NCBI GenBank assembly: GCA_019915015.1 | Contig: JAHBBC010000019.1 | Span: forward strand, 744,001-808,000 | Length of the DNA: 64,000 nt | Source of the DNA: Auriscalpium vulgare | Taxonomy: Eukaryota > Basidiomycota > Agaricomycetes > Russulales > Auriscalpiaceae | Reading direction: 5' to 3' | Part shown: positions 25,243-37,165 of the stretch, piece by piece | Position numbering within the stretch: position 1 is the stretch's first letter | Layout: the number at the start of each line of letters is the position of its first letter | The notes under the pieces: generated by a model | Seen by the model: only the letters and a program-made list of their open reading frames with translations | Told to the model about the DNA's origin: nothing | The model's database searches: none | Program-made: the position numbers and the translations under genes

Positions 25243-28200
25243 TCACACGTCCCTGATCGCAATGTGAACGAACAGCGTGGAGAACATGTACTGGTCCGCG
25301 CGCGCGTCCGCGAGCGGGAGGTGGCGGAAGCCCTCCTGGAGGCTGCCGAGCGACGTGCAGAACACGGCGAGCGGCTCGCGGTCGTCGTCGCCCTCCTCCT
25401 TCACTGCGACGCGCAGGAACACGAGCTCACGCATGTCGCCGACGACGGAGAACGGGAGCGAGAGCGGCTCCTCCCATACGGGGTTGAATCCGTTCGCCTT
25501 GACGGTCGCGGTGCGGTACGAAACGGTCGTCGCGGGCGTTGTGGTCGGGAGTGATTTGCTCGAGGTGCGCGGAGACGCCGGTACGGGTGCGGAGGAAGTT
25601 GCGGAAGAGGATGATGGGGAGGTATTCGGGGGAAGGAGAGAGGCGTTGAGGACCAGTCGGGGATGTGAAGGGACACTTCGATGTATGGATCGATGGAGGT
25701 CTTGTCGATGATCTCGCGGCCGTTGCTGTCCTTTGGGCGTGGGAGCTGCTGCGCAGAGATAATCTGCGAGGCGCATGAGGTCAGGAGCACATATGATAGG
25801 CAGGGAGGGAACACACATTGAGATCTAAGACGTGCTTGCTGAGTTTGCTGAGAAGGCCCTTGTCTGATGTGCGCAGCGCCGGCGGTTTCAAAACATAGCC
25901 CAATCTGCTATTGCGCTGGAACATCGCGTGGTTGATCATGTAGCCCAGGTCTGTGCCGCACAGCAGACAGTCAGAACCAACTTCGCAAGCAGATAAGTAC
26001 CAAAGCCACGTACCACACGTCTGCCAGTTGATCGCGACGAGCTGCGCGCCTGCGCTCCAATACCGATGCGGCTCGTAGTTTGTGGACGCAAGCCTCGTGC
26101 CCTTCGGGTACACGCGTACGAGGTGCGTGCGGTTGTGCTTGATGAGGTCGAGTAGCACGCCGCTCTGCTTGTACATCTTGTTCGCGGTGCCCTCAGACAG
26201 TGAGAACACGTGCTCGGGGGCGTAGTGCTCCTTCTTGTTGAGCCCGCGGCACTTGACGCCGACGGTGTACACGAGCAGCGCCGCGAGCGCGAGCGACATG
26301 CGGACCTTCGGCGCTTTGGCGGCCGGGGCGGGCGACGTCGAGGGCGAGCGCCGCCGCAACACGTTCTTTGCTTTGCGGAGCTCCTCCTTAAACTCGAGCT
26401 TGAGTTCCTGCTTGATTTCTTTGGGACGCGTGGTATATAAGGATCTGTATGGGCAGAGGGAAAAAAAAGGCAAGCGCATACCTGAGAAGACTTCGTTGTC
26501 AGTTGAGGACGAGGGCTCGGGTGAGGTCGAGGAGTCAGCGTTCACTGTGATATCTTTGGGCTGCATGGCTTCATGTTCCGAGACGTAAAGGTTCTTCGCC
26601 TGCCGAAGCACAGTCAAGCCAAAGTCGACAATAAGCACAGAAGACATACCTTCAACAGCACCCTGCCTTTGAGGTCCTCCGGACTGGGCAAGATTTCGAT
26701 CCGCGGGCGGCCTTCGACCGGTGCACTAACGAGCGCATCCCCGAACACCTCCCGCATGATAGAGACTATCATCTCCTGCTGCGGCACGCTGCAGTGCACC
26801 TCCGCAGAGATGATGATGGGGTATGGAGAGACCACGAACGCATACTTCTGGATCGCGTTGCAGACTTCGCGCAGTGGGACCTTGGACGTCAGTGTCTTGC
26901 CATGGTATATAACGGGTTCTGCATCGCCGTCGTAGATATCCACTGTGACGACAACGAATCAGCCATTGCGCACAGGGATGGAGGAACAGGGCACGTACGT
27001 TCGACGCTGCGGCAACTATGCAGCAATGCACGGATGTACCCCTCAATGGTGCTGTACCCGACGTTGATGGCCGATCAGATACGTGTTGTGCGAGGACGAG
27101 ATGTAGTATTCGGACAACGGACGTGTCATATCGTCGATGACATCAAAGTCGCGCGCGGCATTCTCCGAAGAAAAGAGGAACGAGGTGAAATCCTGCAGCG
27201 ACCAGGACAGCTCGGCTCCATCTGCTGCTGGCGTGCCGTATGGCTCTCTAGGAAGGGTGATGTCTAAAGGCAACTGCACGGGAGGAAGGAGATTGTCCTC
27301 TGCTGCAGCCGTTGCGTGGCGTTGAAATATGCGGTGCAGCTCTTCGTCACTGAGCTTCGACTGTCAACTCCGCATCAATATGTCATTTAGGTGAGATGAC
27401 AATGCGACAGGCACACCTTCTGGTGTTCCCGCATGAAGTGCTCGAATGCCGCATAGGTGAAGCGGCCCTGGTGCGGAGCTGCGAGCTTCTTGTGCAGGCG
27501 ATCGAGCTCTGGGCGGGTCTTGAGCAGCTTGACGAAGCGCTGAAAGTCCGGAAAGTCGAGGTAACCCCGATTGTGCACGTCGGCTTGCTGCAATCATTGC
27601 CGTGAGCGCTCGTATGAAACCAAAGAAAGTAAAGAGCCTGCGCACCTGGAAGCGTCTCATCAGATCCTCCTTTGACGGGCTGATGTTCAACCTCCTGCAC
27701 AGCCTCTCAACGTCCTCAAAAGACATATGCGTGTCCGCCGCCTGCTCTGCCGCGCTCTTCCAGTACTTTTTCTCCCAGACGGCCTCGCGCAGCGCGAGGT
27801 TGCCAACGCCGTTCATGAGCTCGTGGCGCACGGCGACGAGGGCGTGCAGCGTGGTATCCCACATCTGGAAGACGTCCGCGGTATCGGCGATGACATGCCA
27901 CATCTTGTAGTGGCCCTCGAGGGTGTAGACGATGGTGAGCCAGCGACCCTCGACTTCGCTGGAGAGCTGGAGCATCTCGCGGTGGTGGCGGGCGTCCGAG
28001 GCGGATCTGAGCTCCTTGATGTTCTCGAGGGTACTGCGCATAGCGATGAGCAGCAGCATGGAGAATAGAGAGAAACGGTACGCACTGATCCTGTGTGTCT
28101 TGCCCTCCCAGATGATCTGGCCTTGATCGGGGTCGAGACGGAAGAGGACCCGCTTGACCTTGCCCTTCTTATTGGAGACCTTGGTGAGCGGGGTGCCCTG

Positions 28201-28858
28201 CTGGAGCAGCTGCGGGACGGCAAAGTCCGCGACGGAGGCTGTCTGGGCGACGGGCTCGCCACGGGAGACGAACGAGGGCTCGGACATGGTGGGCGGAGAG
28301 GGATGTGGCGAGGCGGGCGTCGAGGACGAGCTGGGCGGGTGCGGGGGACGCGGGGACGCTGTGGGCGACGACGAGGACGGACTCTGTGCTGGACGAGGAG
28401 AGGACGATGGACGGGCTGGGGGGAACGGCCTCGGAGTGGCTCCGCCCGTGCGCGCCGATGCCCTTGCGCGCCCGCCCGTCCTCTTTCCTTTTCGAGCCGC
28501 CGCCTCCGTCGCGCCCCGCCCGCCAGCTGCTGCTCTTCGACCGCGCGACCGACACCGACGCCGACGCAGCGACCCTCACCTTGCGCCGGAACGTCGCCAG
28601 GATGTCCAGCCCCGTGCCGACGCTCTTGCTGCGCGAGTGGGCCGCCTCGCGCACCGGCAGCGCGAACTCCTCCGGCGCAGAGCTAGTCGGCGACGTGTCG
28701 CCCGACGGCAGGGGGTGCAGCTGCAACGCCGCGCTGAGCTTGGGCGAGGGCTGTCCGCGGGGCGTGATGATGCTCGTCGCGCGGTGCAGAGCGGGGAGGC
28801 GGTGGGTCTTCTGGGCCGGTGTCGCTGAGCGGGATCGGGCAAGTGGTGGGGACGCCAT
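25243..28858 (-). CDS. PLC1: Phosphoinositide-specific phospholipase C (delta-like), frame broken in the X domain
   Basis: Hydrolyses PIP2 to IP3 and diacylglycerol. Exons: 28858-28383, 28330-28082, 28033-27646, 27587-27417, 27360-26999, 26942-26650, 26599-26482, 26418-26014, 25950-25817, 25763-25654 and 25558-25243; about 1007 aa. Domains in order: Ser-rich tail, PH, EF-hand-like, PI-PLC-X (SSSHNTYL with the first catalytic His; YHGKT with the second), a Pro/Ser-rich linker, PI-PLC-Y ([20 protein letters not shown]) and C2 (NGFNPVWEE). Exon 5 is 2 nt short of keeping frame: after LIGHQ (near 27066) the expected [18 protein letters not shown] continues in another frame. The C2 loop near 25560-25654 needs either a 95-nt intron or one more indel. 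The start exon and the 28331-28382 intron (GTCCGT donor) are inferred. Confidence 0.85.
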
Positions 28859-30651
28859 GGTCTGACTGTACTCGGTGCAACATGCAATGGGGGGATCCTC
28901 CAGAGGCTGCGCAGCCCGGTATATGACTGAACGTGTCACTTTGTGTCGTCGGCGGGAGTAAACGAAGTCGCCCGTTCCGGTGAGTCAAGGGCGAGTCAGT
29001 TTGCGGTGGTAGTCATGATAAGTGCGCGTGCACGGCCTGGATATATGTAACCAAGATGCGGTGGAGGGCGGTGGATAGACGGGGTATTGCGTCGTCCAGA
29101 AAACGCAGTTTGAGCGCACAAGAAGTACAGGAATCCAGTGAGGGGCGACCTTCAAGTTATCGCGGCGCCGGCGTATAAAATATTACATGTGCCACGCCGG
29201 CGCGTACTGCGCGCCTGCGCCGATCCATTATATTTTGATCTCGCAGCAGGGCCTTGCTCAGTAGAACCTGGTCACCAGTCTAGACCTCGACCCTACACCG
29301 ATACCTCCTCGTCGACCGCGTGGTCCGCACCGCCCATACTCCCGAGGCCTTCGCCCGTCTATGTAGCCGCCCATCTCACCCCACATCGAATGCTGCACCC
29401 CCGGCCATCCTACTTACATCTGGCAGTCCCGCAGCCACAGCGCTACGTGTCCTTGTGTCATTGCGTGCTTGGTCGGAGGGATCTTCGATGCTCAATTCGC
29501 GAGATCAAAGCGCGCACTTGTCGGTGTTGCGAGCACCGTTCCCGCGGCTGGACGATTTCGAACGGACCATGCGTCTTGTATGACCATCAGGCACGCAGCA
29601 GGGCATGTCGTCGTGTTCTCGGGTGTGACTCACGCCGGCGCGACGTCAACAAACGATCGCGCAGATATGGTCCTGCGGGCCAGCGCGCTCCGCTCGCGCG
29701 GGGTACATATGCGGTTCCTGTACATACGACTTCGAAGTTCCAAGTCGCGCCGGGACGCCTTGAGAAACTCCCACCGGGGCGGAGAGACGCGACCTGCGGT
29801 GTAAGCGTATAGAAGCCTCCCGGAGGCGGCAACGGCGCCTTCACCAAATACCTATACGTACGTGTACATAGGTACGGCAGAGTAATTAGCACGCATGACA
29901 AACCCGCGGCTGGCGCATCACAATGAGGACCGATAGACCGCACCATTCTGAGTAATCCGAGATGCTCTTTGGACGGATTCATGCGGAGCAAAGTCTGAGG
30001 CAATCATACCCACATCAATCAGCGTTCAAGCGCGACCCTAGTCCGGGACGCATGCGTGCATCCGGGTGACGAATGGCCCAACATTTCCGATCCGCAGTCA
30101 GATGCTTCCGTTCCGTTGAGAGTCCGGACAAGCGCGCAGTCACTGCCTCAAGTCCGAGCCAAGTAGTGCAGTCCTGTGGCATGGGTGGCAACGCTGAGAC
30201 CAAGTTGAGGCTGCGCACAGGCGCACGCAAATTTTCGTGTTCCATCAGAATCGTGTGAAGCAAGCAAGCGATGCGGACGAGGGTGGCGATGTGCGCTGCC
30301 GGGCAGAGCGAGCCTGTATACTTAGCTCGATGTGAGGCAGAGTCAAGACTCGGCATGTCGCGTAGATCGCACTCAGTCTGTGAGAATCACATTGTCCGAG
30401 AACGTCGAGGTCAGCTTCCAGAAGAGCGACGAGTTCTCAGCGAAACACGCATTGCGACGGTAAACGAGATTAGGGAAACGTACAATCATTAATGTACCAG
30501 AAATCAATGTCCGACATGGCAGAAGGTGGCGGCCCGCAAACGTCTCGTGAGGCCCTGCGGGGGCATGATGAATTGGACTAAACAGACGGGACCGGGGAGG
30601 GGACGGAGTGCGACAGGTAACAAGGAGTCGCGTTCCCTCGAGCGGAATTGC
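28859..30651. other. Intergenic, no gene seen
   Basis: Frames around 29138-29812 (+) look random in composition. No pol (integrase, reverse transcriptase or RNase H) motif was found downstream of the Copia gag. Confidence 0.5.
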
Positions 30652-31595
30652 TCATGTGGAATACGGGGGTGCAGGTGTCGTGGGTGACGCGAGGATGTAT
30701 GTCTGGCCATTGCGGACGTAGGTCCGCCTACGCCGAGCGGCGCGCGCTGCAGCCTGAATCGAGCGTCCCTCCATGGCTCCGCCCCTCGCTATGCAGAAAT
30801 CCGCCGTGTGGGAAGTTTTCTTGCAGTTCGCGCACACTTGGCGAGCGCGAGCGTCAGGCGGAGGCGCCAGAGAGCACAATCGCTCCGTGAGAGACAGGAC
30901 GCTGAGGTGCCATGAGATCTTCGCGACCGACAGAGCGCCCCTGGCAAGGTCCCCGCAGAGACGCTCGAAGAGCGCGGGGTGCGAGCGAGAGAGGCCGTTG
31001 AGGTGCAGAGCTAGGCCGAGGGTCTCCTTGTTGATATCCCCCCGGTCAAAGATTTGGTCAACGAGCTTGTGGATGGAGGCAGCGACCGCGTCGAACGTGA
31101 CACCTCCAGCCTCGTTCTCGGGAAATGTGATCTTCTGCGCCTGTAGTATGAGCATGACTTGGCGGTATTGGTTCTTGCTCTGGCGATGATCCTCGAGCAG
31201 GCGGTACGCCTCCGCAGAGGTGGTTGCCGTTTCGATGAGGTCGGCCGCACTTTCGGTGCAGCGCACTCGCATCACGGAGAGGATTGCTCTGTCGTTGAGA
31301 TCCCAATTCTTTGACGCGATAGGTTCCAGGAGTGGATTTGGGCGGGGACAGCGCCGCGATGGTAGAGCGACCCCTGCGACTCCATGACCAAGGCATCGAG
31401 CTGGTGATTCCACTCCTTCCAGTTGTCTAGCCACATATCGAGGTAGATATCGAAAAGGAAGTCGTCGCGTTGGAATGGATGGCAGAGGATGCGAGGGTGG
31501 AAACGGTCGGCGGCGATGGCGGCGTAGCGGAAAGGGTTGGTTTCCCCGGGAGGGCGGAAAGGAGCCGGCGCATGACTAAAATAATTTAAATCCAT
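30652..31595 (-). mobile_element. Copia-type retrotransposon gag, no pol detected
   Basis: From the ATG at 31595 the frame encodes a helical N-terminal region with WLDNWKEWNHQLDALV. It then changes frame near 31340 (a C-run) and continues through PLLEPIASKNWDLNDRAIL, a helical gag core (ESAADLIETATTSAEAYRLL) and a zinc knuckle CANCKKTSHTADFC (C-x2-C-x4-H-x4-C) to the stop at 30652. This is the layout of Ty1/Copia gag (UBN2-like). Neither protease, integrase and reverse transcriptase downstream nor flanking LTRs could be seen. It may be a truncated insertion or a retained gag-derived gene. Adding one base in the C-run would make the frame continuous. Confidence 0.7.
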
Positions 31596-31867
31596 AATGC
31601 AGGGTTGTCAAATGAGTCGATGGAAGAGCGGACGGAGACAGCGGGATGCAGTTGACTTCGAGTGTGGTCGGCCTGCGGGGACCTATACTGAGAGTGTTTT
31701 GCGTTTCTGGCCTGAGATATACGCCAAAGATAGGTAAATATACAACGGGGGACAGCGGTAGACACAGACCGTAGGGATAGTTGATGGAACAGTTCAGAGA
31801 TGCGAGTGCGCACTGCGTGCAGTGGGGAACCATCGCGTTAGTCACGTGCCTTGCCGCCAGTGTCAAA

Positions 31868-31875
31868 GGGAACGT
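31868..31875. repeat. 8-bp target-site duplication, left
   Basis: GGGAACGT immediately outside the left terminal repeat. The identical 8-mer is at 37166-37173. Eight-bp duplications are the signature of hAT transposition. Confidence 0.95.
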
Positions 31876-31895
31876 TAGTGTTGCGGGAAAAACCT
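31876..31895 (+). repeat. hAT left terminal inverted repeat
   Basis: TAGTGTTGCGGGAAAAACCT. It pairs with 37146-37165 with 19 of 20 matches. Confidence 0.95.
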
Positions 31896-31988
31896 CTGGC
31901 CAGTATCCCCCCGGTAAGGTACCGGTGGCGCTCCTAGCCGGGGAGGTATCAAACCGGTACCGTACCAGGGAAATAGTCACGTGATGTT
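31896..31988 (+). repeat. hAT left subterminal region with GGTAC motifs
   Basis: Contains several GGTACC/GGTAC motifs in both orientations (for example GGTAAGGTACCGGT and CCGGTACCGTACC) and closes with CACGTGATG. It resembles the right end read in reverse. These are likely transposase-binding subterminal repeats. Confidence 0.6.
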
Positions 31989-32149
31989 TAGTTCCCACGC
32001 AGTAGCAGCTCGATTTTCGCGTACACACGAGGATTTGGAATGGTTTCAATGCATCAGATGAAGATTTAGCAGTGTATGTATCCATAGCCAAATTGCCAGA
32101 GCTTAGCCGTAGGTGCCCCGACCTGTACGAATTCGCTGCTGCCTGCTAC

Positions 32150-34930
32150 ACAAGTGTCATGATTTGTCAGCAGACGCGGCTTTTGCAAGGCTGCCGCAGC
32201 ACTCGAGCGTACATTGTAACAACGCGTACAATACATACTGAAACCTCGGGAGGCTTATTGAAACAAGGCATCTGTGCTGAAATCATTGTCCTCTTCATCA
32301 GAATCTGGTATGCTCTCGTCCCTAGCCTGACCTGCACTGACTCCGACAGCAGGGTTCCGACGTGCAGGAAGCTGAGCTTCCTCCGCGAGGACATCAGATA
32401 AATTGCAGACCTCAGGTTGATGTGAGGCATCTTGATGAAAGCATTGGCAGGTTCGTACGGTTCTGCCAGGTCTTCACCTTGAACGTCATTGTCGTCTTCT
32501 TCGTCCGACATCGGTGCGGGTGCGTTTTCTGAAGAGGGGAACCTTCTTTTCGATGTTGTAGAACTTGACCGAAGGGAATTGATTAGTGTGCGCGCACACC
32601 TGCTCGAATGTTGGAACACTGTGTACTTCAATAAAGAACGGAGGTTGCTTACCTTGCTCTTAGACATGTGGTACTGTCGGACTTGAGTCATTGCAGACAT
32701 GTTATGCACGGATAGCCGATTCCTATGCTTTGGAGTAAGCCATGTGAATGTAGAGCCAGTCCGTTCATCGGGCATGGAGTTGACTCGGACGGAATACAGT
32801 TTGATAGCGAGATGCTATTCATGACAGCATCAGTCGGCAGCGCTCGGTGAATCATACGGACACGAACACGTACCGGAAGGATGTGCACATTATCAGAGCC
32901 AACACGGCCCTTCCACCACTTAAGGACCGCCTGCGGAACCGTATCGTCGAGCGGATGATCGAATGGGAACTGGTGTCGAGCATAGGCTAGAGTTTCCCTG
33001 TGAAGTTGGGCTGTAAATGATTTCCCTTTTTTTGCCCACTTCAAGAATGCCTTCTTATGGCCATGAACGATCTCTTTCTCTCCGATGTTGGCTAAGAAGC
33101 GGACAACGGACTCGAAAATTGATGGATGCCGAACACCAATGAGTGTCACCTTCTCGCCTTCCGGTAGCCACAGGTCCGACGTGATAAGATCTGATTGATG
33201 CACACATAAGACAGCGACGAGATGCAAGCAAAAGAATGGCTCTAACCAGGGTTCAGATATGCTGCAGCAAGGTATGCATTATTAGCTATGTTGCCATCCA
33301 GAAAGAGTTGGCGATGTCGCGCATTGAGGATGCCGCGGATGGCGTTCGCGACTCAGCGTCAATACAGCCTAGGATTTTGAAAGGCGTCCTCTGTTGCACG
33401 AATAACAGCATGCCAGAATATATAGACGTCGGCAGCAGTTGCCTCCAGAGCCTCCAGGCAGGCTAATGCCTTTGTTGCAGGCAAAGTGGCCGCGATGAAA
33501 CTGGGAGAGACCAGACTCGAACTTGAATGTCTGGTGATCATCCGGTGCAGGCTGAAAATACTCAGCAATTTCCTGCGAATGTTGTCAGCAAGTCATTTCG
33601 TCTAGTCGATCCATCAATTGTACCTCATAAGTCCGTTAGGCGATTCACGGATGACTTTCTTGATCGCAGCTGAGGACCGATGGACAGAGCGAGCAGAGAG
33701 CGGGATTGTTGCGAATCTCGTCTTTCCGATAGCCTCCAGGCCGCGTCCTGTCTTTAGTTTTTTCACGAGCTTTCTTGAGGGCTGCATGCCAGCGTGCGAG
33801 GTATGAAATAATGTTATTGTCTGCCGCACCACACGGATGATCTGGTTGCGGATTAGATCTGATTAATGCTGGTAGTGTGGACGTTTGCGCACCGGTTTGA
33901 AACATCAATGAGATTAATCTCAAGGATTGTGCGATTCAAGTGATGGCAAACATCCGCAAGATTGAGCGCAGTGGGCATGAGGGCAGAATTGCAATGGAAC
34001 GCGAGGCCGCGTGTTACCCGTGCTATCACATGTCAGGCCGGAAAACCTGGACGGACGATGGCATTGACAATCTGCGCGAAGTTGTTAGAAATCGCTGAAG
34101 TAGTTTTAGTTCCAATGCCCACGTACCGGACTTGCGACATTCTCAACGATCCAAGTGCAGTGTGCGACTCGGAAGTTGCCTCCCGTGTGTCCCATCAAGT
34201 ATACTTCACGGTCTGAGGTCGAGACGTGTACAGTCCAGTAGGACTCACGACCTGTCGAAGTTCCGCCGTCATAGGAGAGTGAGGTCTTCCTGACCTTGCA
34301 GATACTTGAGTTGCTCCCGGGCGACCCACGATGCTTCGTTTACGATGCCTTCATATTCGAGCTGTCCTTGTTGAAGGTGCATATGATGGTAAGGCAATCT
34401 CAAGCATCTCTTCCACCCGGGCGCGAGACGATATATGTTGGCAAACCCGCGACGCATATGAGTTTAAGAATGGCAAGGTCGAGCTTTCTGTGACGCTCGA
34501 GCTTCCCAAGCGCCTTTGCTTGCCGAAAGAACGCATGTGTCGCGGCGCCTGCATCTTGCTTCTCCCCATCTTGTCCAATTCCATCTTGAGCTCCTAGTTC
34601 CTTCGCAACCATCATGGATCCTTTCGAATTGGTGAGCTCCTGGACCTGCGCAGACAGTGCCTTTCCAGCTGATGTATGTGCACTTTCTCCCGCAGCTCTG
34701 AGGACAGCTTGGGGCAGTCCTTTGCATGACGAACGACTCGGATCAACGCTCGATGTCGGAAAGTATGATGGCAAGGGTTATCAGGACCTCCGACACAGCG
34801 CCAGAGCAGCGTAGTTGGATTGTCGCGGCGATAGCAAGCCTCGGTGAGAGCGTCCATCAGAGGATCCGGCGGCCGTCCTCCCCGGCGCGCATCCTTCTTC
34901 GGCTGCACCCATTTGACAAGGTCCCAGGGT
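32150..34930 (-). CDS. hAT transposase with BED zinc finger, multi-exon or degraded
   Basis: Read right to left. A BED-type finger near 34840-34700 (WRC, CHHTF, HAKDC) comes first. Then come LDLAILKLICVAGLPT (about 34470-34420), NEASWVAREQLKYLQGQEDLT (about 34340-34275), a SYWTVHVSTSDREVY strand (about 34240-34190), the DSTGN catalytic-region motif (about 34035-34005), a CHHLN motif (about 33945) and GLEAIGKTRFAT (about 33745-33705). Further on are ADVYIFWHAVI (about 33440), LAYARHQFPFD with WWKG (about 32990-32900) and RVNSMPDERTG (about 32787-32755). These are landmarks of the hAT transposase fold, including the C-terminal dimerisation region. Segments lie in different frames; some junctions look like introns, others like indels, so exact exons are not given. 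The 5' start is uncertain. Confidence 0.8.
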
Positions 34931-35519
34931 TAAGCTCAATCTCCATGTCGCTCCTCTTCTTCCCCCATCTCGTTCACATACGGAGCTGCGCCGTCCGCAA
35001 CTCCTTCGCATCTGATTTCTGTTCATCGAGCTGCTGGTCTTGCAGTACCGGTGAACTACTAGCTGCTTGTGCGTAGCGACTGTGTTTCCGCCCGAACGCT
35101 TTGCAACCTGTAAGCAAAGCTTCTGTTACTTACTGCTGTCGCGCGCTGACAACCTCTTGGGCACTTACAGTTGACGTTCCAGCAATATGCAGATTCAACG
35201 ACGCCGGTTTGAAGACCTCGTCCCACTGCTGCTTGCTCCCCGCATTGCCGGAACTCTCCGCCGTTCCTTTCCTTTCGAAGCGGCATTTTTCTTCGTGCGT
35301 TTGCTGGCACGGTGAGTGGCGTGACATTGGTGGCTACACTCAGTCGCCTCTTAACGACGCCTTCTAGACTCAATAACTGCGGCTTCGTGAACGCCGATGT
35401 GTGCGCACTTGCCCGTATAAGCATGCCAGGCGCTAGCATATTGGACTTGTATTTGAGACTGTCCTGCACTGTCGGTGAGTCGAGTCCGCAAGTAAGTGAA
35501 GCTGAGCGCGCACTGACCA

Positions 35520-36734
35520 TGTCACGTAGGTAACACATTATCAGCAAGGTGTCGAATGCGTTGCACGACACAGTCTGTATCCGAGAGGAGATGGATGTCG
35601 TCGGGGATGAGATGGTGAGCAAGAGAATTGTGGCTGAGGACAGAGCAGGAGAAGCTGTCGAGCTGTGGGGTGCATGGTAACACGTTGAGTGAAAGCGGCC
35701 CAGTCGCTCCGTGTTGTCCTAACCACCATTCTATCATCTCCAACAGCTCGCGGGGCGGCTTCCGTCCAAGAGAATCAGCATAGAAAGCCGTGTGTGGCTC
35801 TACGCTGACCGCAATGACACCCAGTGATTTTGTCTCGTGTACGGCTGCTGGCAAGAGCACATCCGCGCCATCGATCCGCACCCCGATCGTCATTCCAACC
35901 TCCTTGAGTGATCCATCTTGCAGCTGCGAGCCAGCCAATCGTAGGGGAGTGATGCCGCGCATTGATTGGTAAGATGTTCCGCTAGCATTGAGTCGTGCGC
36001 GGTTGCGGTACGTGTCAATGAGCTTGACTGATGCCGCACTCGGCAGTATACATGCCGGCTTGCCTTGTCTTTGCAGACGATGACCTAGCAGCATCCCCAG
36101 CTGATCCATATGCTCCGCCGCCAGCCAACGCCGACCACAGTACGATGTAGCGTCTTTGGATCGACGCCCATCGTCGTTGGGAGGGGTACGTCCCATGGCC
36201 AGTCGTCGAGGAGTGCTGACGTGTCTGCAGCAAGGGACTTCACCTCGTCGTTGAGCAAGCCCTCGGTCCAAGTCTTCAACCACGCAGTGGCCAGAGAAAG
36301 GCGCGCCTTGGCAGCGAGTATGCGCCGGACCTCGTACCAGTAGGTGAGAACCACATCGGGTTTTGAGTGTTTGTTGAGTGACCGACTCTTGAACAGGATA
36401 GCCCAGGCAAGCATAGCCTGTCTCTAGGGCGGGGTTGACGCGGTTTTTGCAGGATTTCCAACACCTCGGTGTGCGGCGGCATCGGCCTAGAGAGCAGGAC
36501 CATTGCATTTGCGGCCGTTATGAAGCTTTGGCCCTTCGAGAAGAGTGTGCTCTGCTGGAGCAGAGACGGCGCGTTCGCCTCCGGTGGGACAGGGAAATCT
36601 TGGATATCGGCATTGCGCAGGGCTGGTGTGGGTAGTAGGACATGTTTAATGTCGTCGGGAATGGGTATTCTTTTGAGGATATCACCCAGAGTTTGAAATG
36701 AGTCGATGTCGTGGATGACCTCGTCGTCCGCCAT
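35520..36734 (-). CDS. Ulp1-like (C48) cysteine peptidase carried by the hAT element
   Basis: Starts at the ATG at 36734 (MADDEVIHDIDSFQTL). The first exon probably ends at 36468 with a donor GTGTTG and rejoins at AGACAGGCTATG (about 36427). The middle (TYWYEVRRILAAKARL, DDWPWDVPLP, RRWLAAEHMDQLGMLL) is the helical block that precedes the catalytic domain in basidiomycete Ulp1-like proteins. The C-terminal part has a His (PAAVHETKSLG), an Asp (FYADSLGRKPP) and PCTPQLDSFSC with Gln and Cys, i.e. a possible His-Asp-Gln-Cys set. One frame step near 36135 must be an indel. The usual Trp after the His is missing, so activity is doubtful. A SUMO or ubiquitin-like protease role is inferred only from the family. 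Confidence 0.65.
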
Positions 36735-37035
36735 TTGACAGTTTTGAGGTTGGCAAAATGTGCTAGGCCAGTGTCGAAGGTGAGATTGCGCCCTCATTTA
36801 GTCACTCACTACGGAGTGTAAATGTCGATCACAGCAACGGGTCGATCATACACACGTTGCTGCATACAACACTCTTGCAACTATCCCATGCCGAGGCGGG
36901 ATGTGTCTAATACCTCCTTAAACATCCGCGTAGCATTGCACAACCACCTTACGACTGCCGGCCATGTCTGCGTGCGAGGCTGCGAGCCTCATGGCTCATG
37001 GGCCGGCGCCGGGCGCCGGAGGGGCCGACACACAT

Positions 37036-37145
37036 CACGTGCTGGAGGTATTGTACCGGGTATATTGGGGCCCAGGGCAGGGCAGGTATGGTACCGGTAC
37101 TATACAGGTACATTACCGGGGAAAAACTTTTTCGGGGAAAAACTC
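37036..37145 (-). repeat. hAT right subterminal region with GGTAC motifs
   Basis: Mirror of the left subterminal region. Repeated GGTAC/GTACC units, a tandem TTTTTCCCCG and CACGTGATG at the inner border when read on the - strand. Confidence 0.6.
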
Positions 37146-37165
37146 AGGTTTTTCCCGCAACGCTA
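37146..37165 (-). repeat. hAT right terminal inverted repeat
   Basis: Reverse complement reads TAGCGTTGCGGGAAAAACCT. One mismatch to the left end. Confidence 0.95.

Larger units (their letters stand above)
31876..37165. mobile_element. Complete hAT DNA transposon, 5290 bp
   Basis: Bounded by 20-bp terminal inverted repeats, TAGTGTTGCGGGAAAAACCT on the left and the same with one mismatch (TAGCG) on the right. It is flanked on both sides by the target duplication GGGAACGT. Subterminal regions are rich in GGTACC-like motifs and each ends with CACGTGATG. Inside, both on the - strand, are a BED/hAT transposase (about 32150-34930) and a second gene resembling a Ulp1-type cysteine peptidase (35520-36734). 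The matching target duplications show that the ends belong to one insertion event. Coding frames contain small breaks, so autonomy is uncertain. The element sits between the Copia gag and prefoldin 6 without disrupting a recognised gene. Confidence 0.93.

Noticed and set aside
29138..29812. Long + strand frame of 224 codons
   Set aside because: Arg/Cys-rich, random-looking composition with no recognisable helix or motif pattern. Likely a GC-rich chance frame.
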